A stretch of 64,000 nt of DNA from Bacteroidota bacterium (GTDB lineage: Bacteria > Bacteroidota > Bacteroidia > Chitinophagales > BACL12): NCBI GenBank assembly GCA_016706255.1, contig JADJJZ010000006.1, positions 806,001-870,000 of the forward strand, in the 5' to 3' direction. The notes under the pieces were generated by a model, which ran no database searches, was not told the origin of the DNA, and saw only the letters and a list, made by a program, of their open reading frames with translations. Of the stretch, positions 63,201 to 64,000 are shown piece by piece. How positions within the stretch are numbered: the stretch's first letter is position 1; each line of letters starts with the position of its first letter. Both the position numbers and the translations under genes were made by a program.

Positions 63201-63999
63201 TGCATTCTATAAAGAATTGCGTGATATGATTCAAATTATCAACGTGCCTTACGCTTATCCATTAACGTATACTACCTATGGTAATATCGACTTTGGAACT
63301 GTAAAAGGTTTATCGGTATCTTATGATATTGCACGTCGTACTCGTAACCTGAAATTATCAACCAGCTATACTTTACAGTTTGCTGACGGAACAGGTTCAA
63401 GTGCAACATCTCAGGTTAACCTTGTTGGTGCCGGTCAACCAAACTTAAGAACAATTATTCCTTTATCATACGACTCACGCCACAGCTTAAAACTCGTTTT
63501 AGATTATCGTTTCGAAGATCCGGATGGTTCACAACCGGCTTGGTTAGACAACGTTGGTTTAAACGTAACATTTAACGCTCGTTCAGGTGAACCTTATACT
63601 CGTCAGGCTAATGCCATCCCTACAGCGCAGTTCGGTGTTCAAAACCGTTCTACATTAGATGGTGCTATCAACGGTTCCCGTTTACCTTGGCATTATCGTA
63701 CTGATATTAAATTAGATAAAGCTTTTGAATTTGGTTTAGGAAAAGCTGAACGCCCTGTATCAATGGACGTTTACCTCTGGGTTCAAAACTTATTAGATGC
63801 AGAAAACGTAATTGCCGTTTACGGTTACACAGGCAACTCGTTGGATGATGGTTACCTTACATCTGCTGAAGGTGTTGAAGCTATCAGCTCACAGGTTGAC
63901 CCTGCATCATTTGTTGACTTGTATACTGTTAAAATGATGAACCCTGATAATTATAGTATTCCTAGAAGAATTCGTTTAGGTGTTTCATTTGATTTCTAA
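60286..63999 (+). CDS. TonB-dependent receptor with a carboxypeptidase-regulatory-like domain
   Basis: A 1237-aa outer membrane receptor. Signal peptide MNKLLYALVVLVMCVGSAIA, then a carboxypeptidase-regulatory-like domain (about 24-100, GEIQGKVVNGKGEGIPFANV, TTDFDGKYSIPAL), a TonB-box-like LETVVVKYEAP, a plug domain (GVVTKEDIQKIATRN, IKGSRGDATEYIIDGVRV, ITGGVDPKYGDATGGF) and a long barrel ending in PRRIRLGVSFDF. It resembles Oar-like receptors, which are not classic siderophore transporters. The stop TAA is one base from the window edge, so the gene is complete. Ligand unknown. Confidence 0.95.
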   Translation: MNKLLYALVVLVMCVGSAIAQSGEIQGKVVNGKGEGIPFANVVVYKNGVLETGATTDFDGKYSIPALEPGTYEVEASYVGLKQRLTGITVSQGIVFLPDFILSDQVLETVVVKYEAPLVDKGNTSTGGVVTKEDIQKIATRNVTSIAATKEGVYQSDEGGGLNIKGSRGDATEYIIDGVRVSGSLKLPQDAIEQLEVITGGVDPKYGDATGGFITITTRGPAKNYNGSVELASSQFLDPYGYNLASVFLSGPIVVKNKGTDSAQAKFGFFLAGELEMEKDPDPSAIGNYIVKDDVLSDLAENPLRPSVSGLGFNKNSEFLTLDDLEKIPYRENTSNYGASVSTKFDYKFTRNTNVQLGLSWRKFHGNTYSRNFALMNAENNPVDDQSTYRGYLRFTQRFPEKRAVEGEESVIGNAYYSIQVDYTKFISTRQDGDHGMNPWAYGYIGSYNTYKAPVYFYTTDETTGLTGWTLVGYQDTLVEFTPGASNPELAEYTTEFYEGSSVAPSSLFDIQLGGGLLNGESASLFLSTYNMWYNKGVPWFNYSKADQDQYSLNFAASLDVKNPNSKKIGKHAIEFGFEFQQRIERFYGVNPIGLWTIARQLTNKHILTLDTDNPILVIDGEEYTYDEYLSTPGLYFGEFDTITYNRLLLEDDQAYFDQQLRDKLNSLGYNIGELDYINIDNLPLDVFSMDLFSADELLNQGSSLVGYNGYDYLGNKVNGVVSFNDFFTQEENGFKTRPIDGFRPVYTAGYIQDRFNFNDIVFRVGVRVDRYDANRKVLRDKYSLYDVYSTAEVDGSFNPNGSHPGNIGEDYVVYVDDFNSPSPTILGYRNEDTWYNADGQEVADPNVIAVTSSTGTITPFVVDPDANIKDENYDPNSSFEDYTPQITIMPRIAFSFPISKVEDREALFFAHYDILTQRPPTGTSTTPADYYFFLENAGALLDNPDLKPEKTIDYQVGFQQQLSSSSVIKISAFYKELRDMIQIINVPYAYPLTYTTYGNIDFGTVKGLSVSYDIARRTRNLKLSTSYTLQFADGTGSSATSQVNLVGAGQPNLRTIIPLSYDSRHSLKLVLDYRFEDPDGSQPAWLDNVGLNVTFNARSGEPYTRQANAIPTAQFGVQNRSTLDGAINGSRLPWHYRTDIKLDKAFEFGLGKAERPVSMDVYLWVQNLLDAENVIAVYGYTGNSLDDGYLTSAEGVEAISSQVDPASFVDLYTVKMMNPDNYSIPRRIRLGVSFDF

Positions 64000-64000
64000 T

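Overview
The window is a gene-dense, AT-rich stretch of a Bacteroidota chromosome. Four things point there: a complete gldKLMN type IX secretion (T9SS) cluster with a PorP/SprF-like protein and a SprE/PorW-like protein, proteases with C-terminal T9SS sorting domains, a large TonB-dependent receptor with a carboxypeptidase-regulatory-like domain, and many starts preceded by the Bacteroidota -7 promoter element TAnnTTTG. I cannot fix the family from sequence alone; a Chitinophagia- or Saprospiria-like gliding lineage is plausible. I saw no rRNA, tRNA, CRISPR array, insertion sequence or prophage.

Layout. 1-4.6 kb (minus): RNase Y (cut by the window edge), ZapA, a small coiled-coil protein and PheT. 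4.7-15.5 kb (minus): a respiratory complex I operon, nuoABCD-HIJKLMN, ending in an unrecognised 121-aa gene. NuoE, NuoF and NuoG (the NADH-oxidising module) are absent, and the nuoD/nuoH junction where they would normally sit holds an array of 94-bp tandem repeats of about 450 bp. 15.9-20.3 kb: a phosphate-selective-porin-like protein, then an Omp28-like lipoprotein and a DUF6029-like barrel facing a TlpA-like thioredoxin; all three of these carry cysteine pairs. 20.4-29.6 kb: an S9 peptidase, a frameshifted hemW, an Omp85-like protein sharing a compact divergent promoter with hemW, a DUF4271-like membrane protein overlapping hemD, and a DUF255/YyaL-like protein.

29.6-35.5 kb: porP/sprF-gldK-gldL-gldM-gldN, the core and motor of the T9SS. 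35.6-46.4 kb: uvrC, a class A penicillin-binding protein and sprE on the minus strand; then an M23 endopeptidase, a bactofilin, an AtpZ-like protein, a small membrane protein and a T9SS-tagged M1 aminopeptidase on the plus strand. This section mixes cell-wall synthesis, cell shape and secretion genes. 46.4-53.2 kb: purT, then the minus-strand cluster yceD-rpmF-fabH-efp-accB-accC (fatty acid initiation plus translation factors), with pdxA upstream.

53.3-64 kb: an unknown lipoprotein, a T9SS-tagged M12B-like metalloprotease, an ECF sigma factor with a probable membrane anti-sigma partner, rsmA, a 2-hydroxyacid dehydrogenase and a TonB-dependent receptor that ends one base before the window edge.

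Most of this is ordinary core genome. The points that deserve a second look are the 11-subunit complex I with repeats at its breakpoint and an unknown terminal gene, the split hemW, the back-to-back promoter between hemW and the Omp85 gene, the set of genes whose -7 element lies 4-7 bases from the start codon (possible leaderless mRNAs), and the cysteine-bearing Omp28/DUF6029/TlpA trio.
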